In this document: piece after piece, positions 17,808 to 26,609 of the stretch
Numbering within the stretch: the stretch's first letter is position 1
Layout: each line of letters opens with the position of its first letter
DNA from: Armatimonadota bacterium
GTDB lineage: Bacteria; Armatimonadota; UBA10988
Direction: 5' to 3'
DNA length: 64,000 bases
Assembly: GCA_016235455.1 (NCBI GenBank)
Contig: JACRKZ010000073.1
Coordinates: 1 to 64,000 of the forward strand
Made by a program: the position numbers and the translations under genes
Notes under the pieces: generated by a model
Databases searched by the model: none
What the model saw: only the letters and a program-made list of their open reading frames with translations
Told to the model about the DNA's origin: nothing

Positions 17808-19634
17808 TCAGTCGCCGACCGCCGACAGCGGCGTTGGCCCTTCGTCGGGCTCGAGCGAGTTGCGCACGACGCGTGTGGTGACGCCCATGTCACGGCAGGC
17901 GCGGCGGATGCGCTCCCAGGCTTCTCTTGGGTAGGTGTCGTCGATCAGCAGCACTTCGCTGACCGCCTTGCCATCGACCAGTTCGCGGATGTCGTGGCTG
18001 GTGCCCACCACCGGCACGCCCATCATGCGCAGGCCGACCGTGGACTCCTCTTCGCAGATGAGTCCGGTCGGGCGGATGCCCCACTGCCGCGTCATCAGCA
18101 GCCGTCGCAAGGCCGGCTCGGCACGATCGCTGGCGCCGACCAGCAGCACCGGACGATGGTCGGTCGCGACACTCCGCAGTCGGTCGCGCATGAGGCGCAG
18201 ACTGATGCGCGTGCCCGCGAGCAGGTTGAACTGCACCAGGGCGTTGATCAGCAGCACCGAGCGCGAGTTCATCATGCTGCGACCGGTGATGGCCAGCGCC
18301 AGCACGCAGAAGCCGGTACCCATGGCCACGGCCATGAGGAAGCGGGGCAGGTCTGGCGCACTCGTGTAGCGCCAGATGCCGCGGTACACCCCGGCGATGA
18401 AGTACGCGGACAGATGCGTCGCCAGCACCAGTGGCATGGCGCCGCCGAAGCTGGCCAGCACTTCGGGCCTGGCCAGGTCGCCCTCGAAGCGCAGCACATA
18501 GGCGATGTACAGCCCCAGGGCGATGGCCGTGGTGTCGAACAGCACTTCGCCGATGCGGCGTCGATAGCGGTGCTGCGCCAGGAGCGGGATGGGCGTCTGG
18601 TTCAACAACTCGGTGAGGCTGGCGGTCTCGTCGTAGACCCGCACGCGCAGCAGGTACCAGGCCAGCAGGCCGACGAGCAGCAGCATCGTCGGCAGCAGCA
18701 CCGAGGCCAGCCACCACTCCAGGTAGAGTACCGCCAGCGCCGAGGCGCCACCCACGGCGCTCACGGCGCACAGCAGGCGCACTGCCGCGGGCTCACTCAT
18801 GCCGATGGCCACCAGGCGGTGACTGCTGTGATCGCGGCCGCCCTGGCTGATGGGCCGGCCGAACCACTTGCGGCTGACCGTGACGAGGCCCGTATCCATC
18901 AGCGGGATGAGCATGACCAACGTCGGCAGCGCAACGATGCTCAGGACGCTCCGTTGGCCGGTGGCGCCGGGCACGAGCAGCGTGGCGCCAGCCAGGAAAT
19001 GGCCGATGAACAGGCTGCCGCAGTCGCCCATGAAGACCGATGCCGGGTAGCGGTTGTAGCGCAGGTAGCCCAGGCAGGCGCCGCCCATGGCCGCGCTGAG
19101 CGCGGCACCGACGGGGTCGCCGGTCTTGAGGCCGATGGCCGCCAGACAGAAGGAGGCGACGCAGGCGATACCGGCGCACAGCCCATCCATGTTGTCCAAC
19201 AGGTTGAAGGCGTTGCCGACGAAGACGATCCAGAAGATGGTCAGCAACTGATCAAGCAGGCGCAGCCCGTCGCCCGGCAGCCCAAAGCGCAGGCCGGACT
19301 GCACCAGGATGGTGGCGGCCACGACCTGGCTGATGAGCTTGGTGTGGGGCTTGACGCTGATGCGGTCGTCGACGGCACCGACAGCGAACATGAGCAGACT
19401 CGACCCGAGCAGAGCCAGCGCGCGATGGTCGAAACGGCCGACCAGGGCGCAGGACGCGACGGTCACGCTGGCCACGATGGAGACGCCGCCCATCAGCGCC
19501 ACCGTGCGCTTGCTCCAGCGGTCGGCCCGCGGGTAGCACACCCAGCCACGACGAAGCGCATGGCCGCGAACCATGGGTGTGAAGACCAGAGCCAGGACCA
19601 GCGCGAGCAGCCCGGTTACCAGGGGCATGTGCAT
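17808..19634 (-). CDS. WecA/MraY-type sugar-1-phosphate transferase fused to a CapD-like N-terminal region
   Basis: The first 310 residues are a polytopic transferase of the WecA/TagO/MraY family, which loads a GlcNAc-1-P-type sugar onto undecaprenyl phosphate to start polysaccharide synthesis. Hallmarks are AVDDRISVKPHTK, NAFNLLDNMDGLCAG, VFMGDCGSLFIGH and the RDHSSHRLV loop. After a linker near 345, a second membrane block (LYIAYVLRFEGD, YFIAGVYRGIWRY) and a Rossmann segment (RPVLLVGASDRAEPALRRLL) match the front half of CapD/FlaA1-type epimerases, but the catalytic dehydratase domain is missing. The 608-residue fusion is unusual. ATG 19634 follows an AGG site; GTG 19637 is possible. An epimerase gene 21 nt upstream probably shares its transcript. 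Confidence 0.88.
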   Translation of the reverse strand: MHMPLVTGLLALVLALVFTPMVRGHALRRGWVCYPRADRWSKRTVALMGGVSIVASVTVASCALVGRFDHRALALLGSSLLMFAVGAVDDRISVKPHTKLISQVVAATILVQSGLRFGLPGDGLRLLDQLLTIFWIVFVGNAFNLLDNMDGLCAGIACVASFCLAAIGLKTGDPVGAALSAAMGGACLGYLRYNRYPASVFMGDCGSLFIGHFLAGATLLVPGATGQRSVLSIVALPTLVMLIPLMDTGLVTVSRKWFGRPISQGGRDHSSHRLVAIGMSEPAAVRLLCAVSAVGGASALAVLYLEWWLASVLLPTMLLLVGLLAWYLLRVRVYDETASLTELLNQTPIPLLAQHRYRRRIGEVLFDTTAIALGLYIAYVLRFEGDLARPEVLASFGGAMPLVLATHLSAYFIAGVYRGIWRYTSAPDLPRFLMAVAMGTGFCVLALAITGRSMMNSRSVLLINALVQFNLLAGTRISLRLMRDRLRSVATDHRPVLLVGASDRAEPALRRLLMTRQWGIRPTGLICEEESTVGLRMMGVPVVGTSHDIRELVDGKAVSEVLLIDDTYPREAWERIRRACRDMGVTTRVVRNSLEPDEGPTPLSAVGD

Positions 19635-19655
19635 CACATACCTGCCTCGCCCGCG

Positions 19656-20633
19656 CTACCGCGGTGCGTCTGGAGTCTGCCGGTAGTATGCGACCACTTT
19701 GTCAATAATGCTATCGAGATCCACGGTAGGCGTGTAACCAATGTATTGCCGGGCCTTGTCGAGGCAGGGCACGCGGCGTTGCATGTCTTCGAACCCACTA
19801 GAGAACACTTCCTCGTACGGGACGAAGCGGATACGGCTGCTGCTGCCCGTGCGCTCGATGACGCGCCGTGCCAGGTCGGCGATAGTGACTTCTTCGTCGT
19901 TGCCCAGGTTGAACACCTGGCCCATGGCGCGCGGCTCGGCCATGAGGGCCAACATGCCACCGACCACGTCGCCGACGTACCCGAAGCAGCGCGCCTGCTG
20001 GCCGTTGCCGTGGACGATGAGATCGTCGCCGGCCAGGGCCGAGCGCACGAAGTTGGGCAGGACCATGCCGTAGCGGCCGCGCTGGCGCGGCCCGACGGTG
20101 TTGAAGAAGCGGGTCACCACGACCGGCAGACCGCGCTCGGCGTGGTAGGCCAGGGCCAGGAACTCGTCCACCATCTTGGCGCAGCCGTAGGCCCAGCGGC
20201 TCTTGGTGGTCGGTCCCAGCACCGAGGCGTCATCCTCGTGGAAGGGCACGGCTTCGAGCTTGCCGTAGACCTCCGAGGTCGACGCCAGAAGGGTGCGCTT
20301 GTGGTGCTTGGCGCACAAACTGAGCACCACCTCGGTGCCGAGGATGTTGGTGGCCAGTGTCTTGACCGGCTCCTCAACGATCAGCCTGACGCCGACGGCC
20401 GCGGCCAGGTGGTAGACCTGGTCGCTGGCGCGCACTTCGCGCTCGACCGCTGCCTCATCGGTGATCTCGGTCACCACGAGGCGGAAATTCTCGTGCTCGA
20501 CATACGGCAGGACATTGCGGTACGAGCCCGTGGCCAGATTGTCCAGGACACAGACCTCGTCTCCGCGGTCAAGCAAGCTGCTGACGAGGTGTGAACCGAT
20601 GAAACCCGCACCACCGGTGATCAGGACCTTCAC
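19656..20633 (-). CDS. NAD-dependent nucleotide-sugar epimerase/dehydratase
   Basis: An extended short-chain dehydrogenase of 325 residues. GGAGFIGSHLVSSLLDRG is the NAD site, STSEVYGK carries the catalytic serine/threonine region and YGCAK is the YxxxK catalytic pair. The C-terminal PYEEVFSSGFEDMQRRVP stretch is common in UDP-glucose 4-epimerase- and UDP-xylose-synthase-like enzymes. The substrate is probably a UDP-hexose; a precise activity cannot be assigned. It lies directly upstream of the WecA-like fusion, so it probably supplies the sugar used in that surface-polysaccharide pathway. Confidence 0.9.
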   Translation of the reverse strand: MKVLITGGAGFIGSHLVSSLLDRGDEVCVLDNLATGSYRNVLPYVEHENFRLVVTEITDEAAVEREVRASDQVYHLAAAVGVRLIVEEPVKTLATNILGTEVVLSLCAKHHKRTLLASTSEVYGKLEAVPFHEDDASVLGPTTKSRWAYGCAKMVDEFLALAYHAERGLPVVVTRFFNTVGPRQRGRYGMVLPNFVRSALAGDDLIVHGNGQQARCFGYVGDVVGGMLALMAEPRAMGQVFNLGNDEEVTIADLARRVIERTGSSSRIRFVPYEEVFSSGFEDMQRRVPCLDKARQYIGYTPTVDLDSIIDKVVAYYRQTPDAPR

Positions 20634-20742
20634 TACGTTGCCCTTCCTTCTGTCGTGCCTGACCAGCCGCCAGCCCGCCGGGGCGTCGGCTGCTCAGAAC
20701 CATCTGGACCCGCTCCAAGTCTAGGCCGCATGGGCGGCGGCG

Positions 20743-22020
20743 TCAAGCCGCGCCGGGCGGCTCGGGACGTGGTTCGTCGGTCAAAGGCGGGGCCAGTTCG
20801 GTCAGTTGGGCCACGAGCCGGCGCACTCGCTCGCGCAGCGCCTGGGTGACGCGCACCACACAGCCGCGCTTGTCGGCGGCGTAGTCGTCCGCCCAGTCGC
20901 TCAGCGCCACCGGCTCGCCGACCCGCACGTGGGCGTCACGCCGCGCGTAGCAGCGCACGCGGCCCGAGATCTCGCGGTCCAGGCGACCTAGGACGTCGAG
21001 GTAGCGCTCGGCCGACGGATGGGCGGCGACGTAGCCGTCGCGCACGGCCTGGAAGCACTGCAGCCGGCACAGATCGCTCTCGAAGGCTCTCCAGGCCGGC
21101 TCGCGCTGCTGTTCGAGCGCGCGCTGGTGCGGGGTGCTGGGCGCCTTCGGTTCATAGAGGCGCTCCTCGACCACGCCGAACAGGCGCCGCAGCCGGTCCT
21201 GCAAGGTGCCGTCGGTCGGCAGTTCGACCTCGCTGGTGCGGCTCAGCTTGGCCAGGGCGTTGGTGTACCAGCGGTCGAGTCGCTCATCGAGCGACAGGTC
21301 GCCGCCGCCGGGCAGGCCCATGGACTGCTCCATGTTGGCCAACGCCGCGAGCCCCAGGCGCCGCAGGCGCTGGTAGCGGCCGAGCGAGCGGTCGACGGTC
21401 AGGCCGACCTGGTCTTCGAGCCGTGCCAGCACGGCCTCAATGGTGGCCCGCATATCGGGCTGATAGATGTACTTGACGGCCACGGGGACGAGCAGAACCT
21501 CGCCGTCCAGGTGGGCCTTGAGGCGGTCGCCGCGACCCCAGAAGGCCATCTGCGCGACGCCCTCGTGGAAGGGCAGCAGCGCGTCGTTGACGCCGTAGGT
21601 CTCGCCTTCGGGGAACATGACGATCTGCCGACCCTCGACCAACAGCCGGCGCGTGCAGGCAAACGACTCGCGGTCGGCGGTACCACGCCGCAGACTGTAG
21701 GCGCCGGCGCCTTGCAGGATCGGCCGGAGCAAGCCGGTCATGCGCAGCACCCGCCGGTCCATGACATACTGAGCGCGCAAGCCGAGCCGGTCAATCACGT
21801 CCCACACGGCGGTCGGCTCGGCCAGACTGGGGTGGTTAGGGCAGACGATGCCGGGCCGAGCGAAGGCCGCACGCAGCCGAGCGGCATCGTCGCTGGGCAG
21901 GAGCACCTTGTCGACGCGGGCCCAGTAGCGCCGCACCAAAGGCATGCCGAACGCCACCAGCCGATGGCTGATGGCGTCGTTGCGCGGCGGGTAGAACTTG
22001 GGCGCCGGTGTCTGGCTCAT
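20743..22020 (-). CDS. PlsC-like lysophospholipid acyltransferase, extended
   Basis: A 425-residue protein whose first half is a 1-acyl-glycerol-phosphate acyltransferase domain. CPNHPSLAEPT is the motif I block (His with Glu in place of the usual Asp) and FPEGETYG is motif III. It would acylate a phospholipid precursor at the membrane. The second half, about 200 residues, is helical and basic with no family I recognise and makes the protein about twice normal size. The ATG at 22020 (MSQTPAPKFYPPRND) is preferred; an in-frame ATG at 22053 exists and neither has a strong ribosome site. It diverges from the kinase gene at 22087. Confidence 0.82.
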   Translation of the reverse strand: MSQTPAPKFYPPRNDAISHRLVAFGMPLVRRYWARVDKVLLPSDDAARLRAAFARPGIVCPNHPSLAEPTAVWDVIDRLGLRAQYVMDRRVLRMTGLLRPILQGAGAYSLRRGTADRESFACTRRLLVEGRQIVMFPEGETYGVNDALLPFHEGVAQMAFWGRGDRLKAHLDGEVLLVPVAVKYIYQPDMRATIEAVLARLEDQVGLTVDRSLGRYQRLRRLGLAALANMEQSMGLPGGGDLSLDERLDRWYTNALAKLSRTSEVELPTDGTLQDRLRRLFGVVEERLYEPKAPSTPHQRALEQQREPAWRAFESDLCRLQCFQAVRDGYVAAHPSAERYLDVLGRLDREISGRVRCYARRDAHVRVGEPVALSDWADDYAADKRGCVVRVTQALRERVRRLVAQLTELAPPLTDEPRPEPPGAA

Positions 22021-22086
22021 GGCTCGCTTCGCATTCTGGCACAAAGATGACATGCCTCGGGCTGACCTGCTGCTCATACTTGGCAT

Positions 22087-23100
22087 ATGACCAGCTTCGA
22101 ACTAAGCATCCGTGTGGTTGTGCAGCAGCCCTGGGAAGGCGACCTGCGCCTGACGCTGGCTGGCTGGCCCGGCCAGGTGACGTATGGCGGCCGCCCGCCG
22201 CAGGCCCGTGGTTCGGCGGCGATGCAGCCGATCCTTCTGCTCACCGACGATGCTCGCCTCGGCGGGTCCGCCGCGTGCGTGTGGCTGGGCCTCGGTGCAA
22301 CGCAGGACGAACTGGTCGCGCACCGTGCCGCTGGCGCCGACGACGTCATGCTGCTGCCGGCGCCGGCCGATGTCGTGCTCGCCCGGCTGACCGTGCTGGG
22401 CCGGCTGGCCGAGGCCCGCGCTTGTTGCCACGTGGCCGAGGATCTGCTCACGGCATTGGCGCATGATGCCCGCCTGCCGCTGTTCAGTCTGCGCGGCTAT
22501 GCCGGGCTGCTACGCGACGGTAGCCTGGGCTTGCTCGGCCCGGACCAGGCGCGGGCGGTCGACAGCATTCTGGGCGCCACGGCGCGTGTCGAGCGGCTAC
22601 TGGCCGACGGCCTCGATCTGGCCCGCAGCCACGCCGGCGCCCTTGCGCCAGCCATGGCCAAGGTCGATCTGCGCGTACCGCTGGCCGCCGCTGTGTCCAC
22701 GCTGGAGGGCCTGGCCCGAGCCGGCACCATCGCCGTCGAGACCGCTGGGCCATCCGGACCGGTGTGGGTCAAGGGCGACGAGACGCGCCTGGAGCGGGCG
22801 CTGGCCAACGTGGTCGCCAACGCCATTCAGCACTCGCCCGGCGGCGGTCGTGTGACGGTCGAGTTGAGTGCCGGCGAGGGCTGGGCGACAGTCGTGGTCA
22901 GTGATCAGGGCAAGGGTCTGGCCCTGGAAGATCGCCCCCATCTCTTCCGCCGCGGCTACCGTACTCGCAGCGGCTCACTGGTGCTGGGGCTGAGCCTGGT
23001 GCGCGAGCTGGTCGAGCTGCACGGCGGGGCCGTGGAGGCCGGCGGCGAGCCCGGCCGAGGCGCGCGTTTCGAGCTTCGGCTGCCGCTCGCGGCGGGTTGA
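22087..23100 (+). CDS. Sensor histidine kinase with degenerate receiver-like N-terminus
   Basis: A soluble histidine kinase of up to 337 residues. Phospho-acceptor H126 lies in LAHDARLPLFSLRGYAGLL. The ATPase domain has the N box (LANVVANAIQHS), G1 (VSDQGKGLA) and a G2-like LGLSLVRELVELHGG. The segment before it (ILLLTDDARLGG to GADDVMLLPAPADVVLARL) resembles a shortened response-regulator receiver whose conserved lysine is replaced; no transmembrane segment is seen. An in-frame ATG at 22222 starts exactly at that segment and may be the true start. No regulator gene is adjacent. The rpsB promoter begins inside its stop codon. Confidence 0.85.
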   Translation: MTSFELSIRVVVQQPWEGDLRLTLAGWPGQVTYGGRPPQARGSAAMQPILLLTDDARLGGSAACVWLGLGATQDELVAHRAAGADDVMLLPAPADVVLARLTVLGRLAEARACCHVAEDLLTALAHDARLPLFSLRGYAGLLRDGSLGLLGPDQARAVDSILGATARVERLLADGLDLARSHAGALAPAMAKVDLRVPLAAAVSTLEGLARAGTIAVETAGPSGPVWVKGDETRLERALANVVANAIQHSPGGGRVTVELSAGEGWATVVVSDQGKGLALEDRPHLFRRGYRTRSGSLVLGLSLVRELVELHGGAVEAGGEPGRGARFELRLPLAAG

Positions 23101-23125
23101 CAAGCGCGCTCTCCGCCGGTACCAT
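23097..23125 (+). promoter_or_regulatory. rpsB operon promoter
   Basis: TTGACA, 17 nt, TACCAT, with the -35 starting at the last codons of the kinase gene. Perfect -35 and spacing. Predicted start near 23132, giving a leader of about 147 nt. Confidence 0.82.
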
Positions 23126-23131
23126 GGGACG

Positions 23132-23150
23132 GCTCTCGGCAGACGAGAGC
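23132..23150 (+). promoter_or_regulatory. Hairpin at the 5' end of the rpsB leader
   Basis: GCTCTCG pairs with CGAGAGC around GCAGA, placed almost exactly at the predicted transcript start. A second GC palindrome (CCGCGCGG twice, spaced by AGCG) follows near 23190-23215. These may protect the RNA or act in ribosomal-protein S2 feedback; that role is inferred. Confidence 0.5.
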
Positions 23151-23278
23151 AACTACACACCCGTGGCCCATGGCGGTCGTGGTGCCGCGCGGAGCGCCGC
23201 GCGGTGCGACCGGCAAAGCGAGACACAGGCGCCCTGGCGCGGTCCTTGGTCACGGGGAGGATGAACCGAGGAGACCTC

Positions 23279-24298
23279 ATGGCTCGCGTTTCGATGAAAG
23301 ACCTGCTCGAAGCCGGTGTGCATTTCGGGCATCTCACCCGCCGCTGGAACCCCAAGATGAAGCCGTACATCTACGGGGAGCGCAACGGTATCTACATTGT
23401 TGACCTGCACCAGACGCTCAAGGGCGTGGAGTCGGCGTGCGACTTCATCGAGAGCACGGTCAAGTCGGGCGGCTCGGTGCTGTTCGTGGGCACCAAGAAG
23501 CAGGCCCAGGACGCCATGGCCCAAGCGGCTCGGCAGTGCGGCATGTTCCATGTCACCCACCGCTGGCTGGGCGGCATGATGACCAACTTCCAGACCATCC
23601 GCGAGAGCATCCATCGCCTGAAGATGCTCAAGGAGATGGAGCGGTCTGGCGCCATGGCGCGCCGACCCAAGAAGGAAGCGGCGGGCCTGCGCGAAGAGAG
23701 CGCCAAGCTCGAGCGCGTGCTCGGCGGTATCGAGGACATGCCCGGCATGCCGTCGGTGCTGTTCGTCGTCGACCTCAAGGAAGAGCACATCGCCATCAAG
23801 GAAGCGCGCAAGCTGCGCATCCCCGTGGTGGCCGTGGTCGACACCAACTGCGATCCCGAGGATGCCGACTATGTCATCCCCGGCAACGACGACGCCATCC
23901 GCGCCATCAAGCTGATTGCCCAGACCGTGGCCGAGACCGTGGTGCAGGCCTGCCTCGAGCGCGACAAGTCGCTGTCCGAAGGCGTCGTTCGCGCCAACGC
24001 GGTGGACATGGTCCGCAAGCATCGCGAGAGCATCGACCCGCGCCTGCGAGGCATCACCGAGCCTGAGTCCGAGGTCGCCGCGCCGGTGACCGAAGCGGCC
24101 GCCGAAGAGGCCGCCGTGGCGGCCATCATCGAGGCCGACGATGTCACGTTCGTGGCCGAGGAAGCGGTGGAGGAGGCCCCGGTGGTCGTGGCTGAGCCCG
24201 CGGCCGCCGTGGTGGACGCGGCGCCCGTCGTCGTCGAAGCCGCGCCCGTCGTCGCCGAGGCGGCGCCGGCCGCCGACGGCGATGCGGCCGCCGAGTGA
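23279..24298 (+). CDS. rpsB: 30S ribosomal protein S2 with acidic C-terminal tail
   Basis: S2 sits on the back of the small subunit. The conserved body runs to about residue 260: DLLEAGVHFGHLTRRWNPKMKPYI, TKKQAQDAM, WLGGMMTNFQTI and IPVVAVVDTNCDP. The ATG at 23279 with GAGGAG 5 nt before it is chosen over the upstream track start. The last 80 residues form a low-complexity tail of Ala, Val and Glu (repeats of EAAPVV type) that ordinary S2 lacks, giving 339 residues instead of about 250. It heads the conserved block rpsB-tsf-pyrH-frr and has its own promoter. Confidence 0.98.
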   Translation: MARVSMKDLLEAGVHFGHLTRRWNPKMKPYIYGERNGIYIVDLHQTLKGVESACDFIESTVKSGGSVLFVGTKKQAQDAMAQAARQCGMFHVTHRWLGGMMTNFQTIRESIHRLKMLKEMERSGAMARRPKKEAAGLREESAKLERVLGGIEDMPGMPSVLFVVDLKEEHIAIKEARKLRIPVVAVVDTNCDPEDADYVIPGNDDAIRAIKLIAQTVAETVVQACLERDKSLSEGVVRANAVDMVRKHRESIDPRLRGITEPESEVAAPVTEAAAEEAAVAAIIEADDVTFVAEEAVEEAPVVVAEPAAAVVDAAPVVVEAAPVVAEAAPAADGDAAAE

Positions 24299-24320
24299 TT
24301 CTGACCGTGGTGTTGTTTGA

Positions 24321-24349
24321 CTGCTGGGCCCGGCTCTGCCGGGCCGCAG
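24321..24349 (+). promoter_or_regulatory. Strong hairpin between rpsB and tsf
   Basis: GGCCCGGC and GCCGGGCC pair around TCT, with an outer CTGC/GCAG pairing. No T run follows, so it is more likely an attenuator or RNA-processing site than a full terminator. Confidence 0.5.
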
Positions 24350-24370
24350 CCTGCTTGTGAGGATGGAAAC

Positions 24371-25228
24371 ATGGCCATCACGGCAAAAGAGGTTCAGGCC
24401 CTGCGCGAATTGACCGGGGCTGGCATGATGGACTGCAAGCGCGCGCTGACCGAGGCGGAAGGCGACCTGCAAGCCGCCAAGGACATCCTGCGCCAGCGCG
24501 GTCAGGCCAAGGGCGCCAAGCGCGAAGGCAAGGCGACGGGCGAAGGTACCGTGGTCTACGCCGCCAAGGCCGACGGCACGCAGATTCTGCTGCTCGAACT
24601 CAACTGCGAGACGGACTTCGTGGGCAAGAGCGACGACTTCCGCGCGCTGGCCCAGAAACTGGCCGACAAGGCGCTGGCCGAGAACGTCAGCGAGGCCGAG
24701 GCGGTGGGCGGCGACGAGTGGATCGACGAGGCCGTGTCGCGCCTCGGCGAGAAGATCCGCGTCGGTCGCGTCGTCAACTGGCAGATCGAGCAGCCCGGCG
24801 TGGCCGGCGTCTACGTGCATACGGCCACCGGCCGCGTGGCCGTGGCGGTGGAGCTGGGGCTGGCCGAGCCGGTCGGTGACAAGGCCGAGGTCGCCCTGGA
24901 GATCTGTCGCGAGCTTGGCATGCAGGCCACGGCCATGAAGCCGGTCTGCCTGGACCGCGCCGCGGTGCCGGCCGAGCTGGTCGAGCACGAGCGCGAAGTG
25001 CTGCGCGGCGCCGCCGACATGGCCAAGAAGCCGCCGCAGATCCAGGACAAGATCATCGACGGCCGCATGAGCAAGTTCTACTCCGAGATCTGCCTCATGG
25101 AGCAGACCTATGCTCGTGACAACACCAAGACCATGACGCAGTACGTGGCCGATACCGCCAAGGCCGCCGGCCTGGTCGCCACCGTGCGCCGCTACGAGCG
25201 CATCGAGGTCGGTCGCGGCGAGAGCTGA
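24371..25228 (+). CDS. tsf: Elongation factor Ts
   Basis: EF-Ts exchanges GDP for GTP on EF-Tu. The 285 residues begin MAITAKEVQALRELTGAGMMDCKRAL, the universal N-terminal UBA-like domain, followed by the core with ELNCETDFV and the C-terminal TARDNTKT-like part (EQTYARDNTKTMTQYV). The ATG at 24371 has GAGGA 7 nt upstream; the track start 54 nt earlier lies inside the hairpin region. Normal length and intact. Confidence 0.98.
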   Translation: MAITAKEVQALRELTGAGMMDCKRALTEAEGDLQAAKDILRQRGQAKGAKREGKATGEGTVVYAAKADGTQILLLELNCETDFVGKSDDFRALAQKLADKALAENVSEAEAVGGDEWIDEAVSRLGEKIRVGRVVNWQIEQPGVAGVYVHTATGRVAVAVELGLAEPVGDKAEVALEICRELGMQATAMKPVCLDRAAVPAELVEHEREVLRGAADMAKKPPQIQDKIIDGRMSKFYSEICLMEQTYARDNTKTMTQYVADTAKAAGLVATVRRYERIEVGRGES

Positions 25229-25311
25229 TCGAGTCGCACGCAACGGGGTAGGTAGGGCGCTTGCCCGGCCTGCCCCGTTTGTCTACCACGAGGTGTCTCG
25301 CGGGGAGTGCC

Positions 25312-26040
25312 ATGTCCGGGTTACGCTACAAAAGGGTTCTGCTCAAGCTCAGCGGCGAGGCCCTGATGGGCGAACAGGACTATGGCATCGACTCCGAGTT
25401 GGTGTGCAACATCGCCGGGCACCTGCGTGAGGTGACCCAGCTTGGCGTGGAAGTGGCCATCGTCGTGGGTGGCGGCAACATCTTCCGCGGCATGCAGGGC
25501 ATCAAGCTGGGTATCGACCGCGTCACCGGCGACCATATGGGCATGTTGGCGACGGTCATCAACGCTCTGGCGCTGGGTTCGGCGCTGCAGGCCGAGGGCG
25601 TCGAGGTGCGCGTGCAGACCGCCATCGAGATGCGCGAGGTGGCCGAGCCCTTCCTGGTCAAGCGTGCCCAGCGCCACCTGGAATACCAGCGCGTGGTGAT
25701 CTTCGGCGCGGGCACGGGGCACCCGTTCTTCAGCACCGACACCGCCGCCGCGCTGCGCGCCGCCGAGATCCGGGCCGAGGCGCTGCTGATGGCCAAGAAC
25801 GGCGTGGACGGTGTCTACACCGCCGACCCGCGCAGCGATGCGTCGGCCCGGCTGCTGCCTGAGCTCTCGTATGAGCAATTGCTCGAGCTCAAGGTCATGG
25901 ATGCCACGGCCACGGCGTTGGCCCGTGATGTCGACATGCCCATCCATATCTTCAACTTTGCCAGTCCCGACAACATCCGCAGAATCTGCTGCGGAGAGAC
26001 GGTTGGCAGTGTCATCAGGAGAGACCGCGATGCCGGATGA
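25312..26040 (+). CDS. pyrH: UMP kinase
   Basis: PyrH phosphorylates UMP to UDP and is a hexameric amino-acid-kinase-fold enzyme. YKRVLLKLSGEALMG opens the protein, with VVGGGNIFRG, RVTGDHMGMLATVINALAL and GAGTGHPFFSTDTAAALRA as the ATP/UMP-binding segments, and KNGVDGVYTADP. The ATG at 25312 preceded by GGGGAG gives 242 residues. Its 3' end overlaps frr by 11 nt, implying translational coupling. Confidence 0.98.
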   Translation: MSGLRYKRVLLKLSGEALMGEQDYGIDSELVCNIAGHLREVTQLGVEVAIVVGGGNIFRGMQGIKLGIDRVTGDHMGMLATVINALALGSALQAEGVEVRVQTAIEMREVAEPFLVKRAQRHLEYQRVVIFGAGTGHPFFSTDTAAALRAAEIRAEALLMAKNGVDGVYTADPRSDASARLLPELSYEQLLELKVMDATATALARDVDMPIHIFNFASPDNIRRICCGETVGSVIRRDRDAG

Positions 26041-26602
26041 AATCACCACGGACGATGTGCTCCTCGACGCTGAGGATCATATGGAGAAGTCGGTCAAGGC
26101 GACGGCCCACGAATTCAGCCTGGTGCGCACCGGGCGCGCCACGCCGGCGCTGGTGGAACATGTCAAGGTGGACTACCACGGAACGCCCACGCCGCTGCGC
26201 GAGCTGTCGATGGTGCGGGCGCCCGAACCGCGGCTGCTGACCATCGAGCCGTGGGAAAAGAACATCATCCGTAATATCGAGAAGGCCTTGTCGGACGCTA
26301 ATCTGGGGCTTAACCCGCAGAACGACGGCAAGCTGATCCGCATCGCCATTCCGCCGCTCAACGAGGAGCGCCGGCGCGACCTGGTCAAGGGCTGCCAGCA
26401 GGAAGCCGAGCAGGGCAAGGTGGCGCTGCGCAACGTGCGGCGCGAGGCCAACGACAAGCTGCGCAAGATGGAAAAGGCCGCGCACATCTCCGAGGACGAG
26501 CTGAAGCGGGCCGAGGACGAAGTGCAGAAGCTGACCGACAGCTACATCAAGAAGATCGAAGAGCTGTTGGCGCACAAGCGCACCGAATTGATGGAAGACT
26601 GA
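26030..26602 (+). CDS. frr: Ribosome recycling factor
   Basis: RRF splits post-termination ribosomes together with EF-G. The 190 residues contain LVRTGRATPALVEHVKVDYHG, TIEPWEKN and ALSDANLGLNPQNDGKLIRIAIPPLNEERRRDLVK, the standard signatures. The track places the start 73 codons too early, inside pyrH; the ATG at 26030 has AGGAGAG 6 nt before it. It starts within the last codons of pyrH and is followed after 7 nt by uppS. Confidence 0.98.
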   Translation: MPDEITTDDVLLDAEDHMEKSVKATAHEFSLVRTGRATPALVEHVKVDYHGTPTPLRELSMVRAPEPRLLTIEPWEKNIIRNIEKALSDANLGLNPQNDGKLIRIAIPPLNEERRRDLVKGCQQEAEQGKVALRNVRREANDKLRKMEKAAHISEDELKRAEDEVQKLTDSYIKKIEELLAHKRTELMED

Positions 26603-26609
26603 CGCGTTG

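Noticed and set aside
17715-20594. 959-residue plus-strand ORF
   Set aside because: Spans the WecA-like and epimerase genes on the opposite strand; no domain, antisense artefact.
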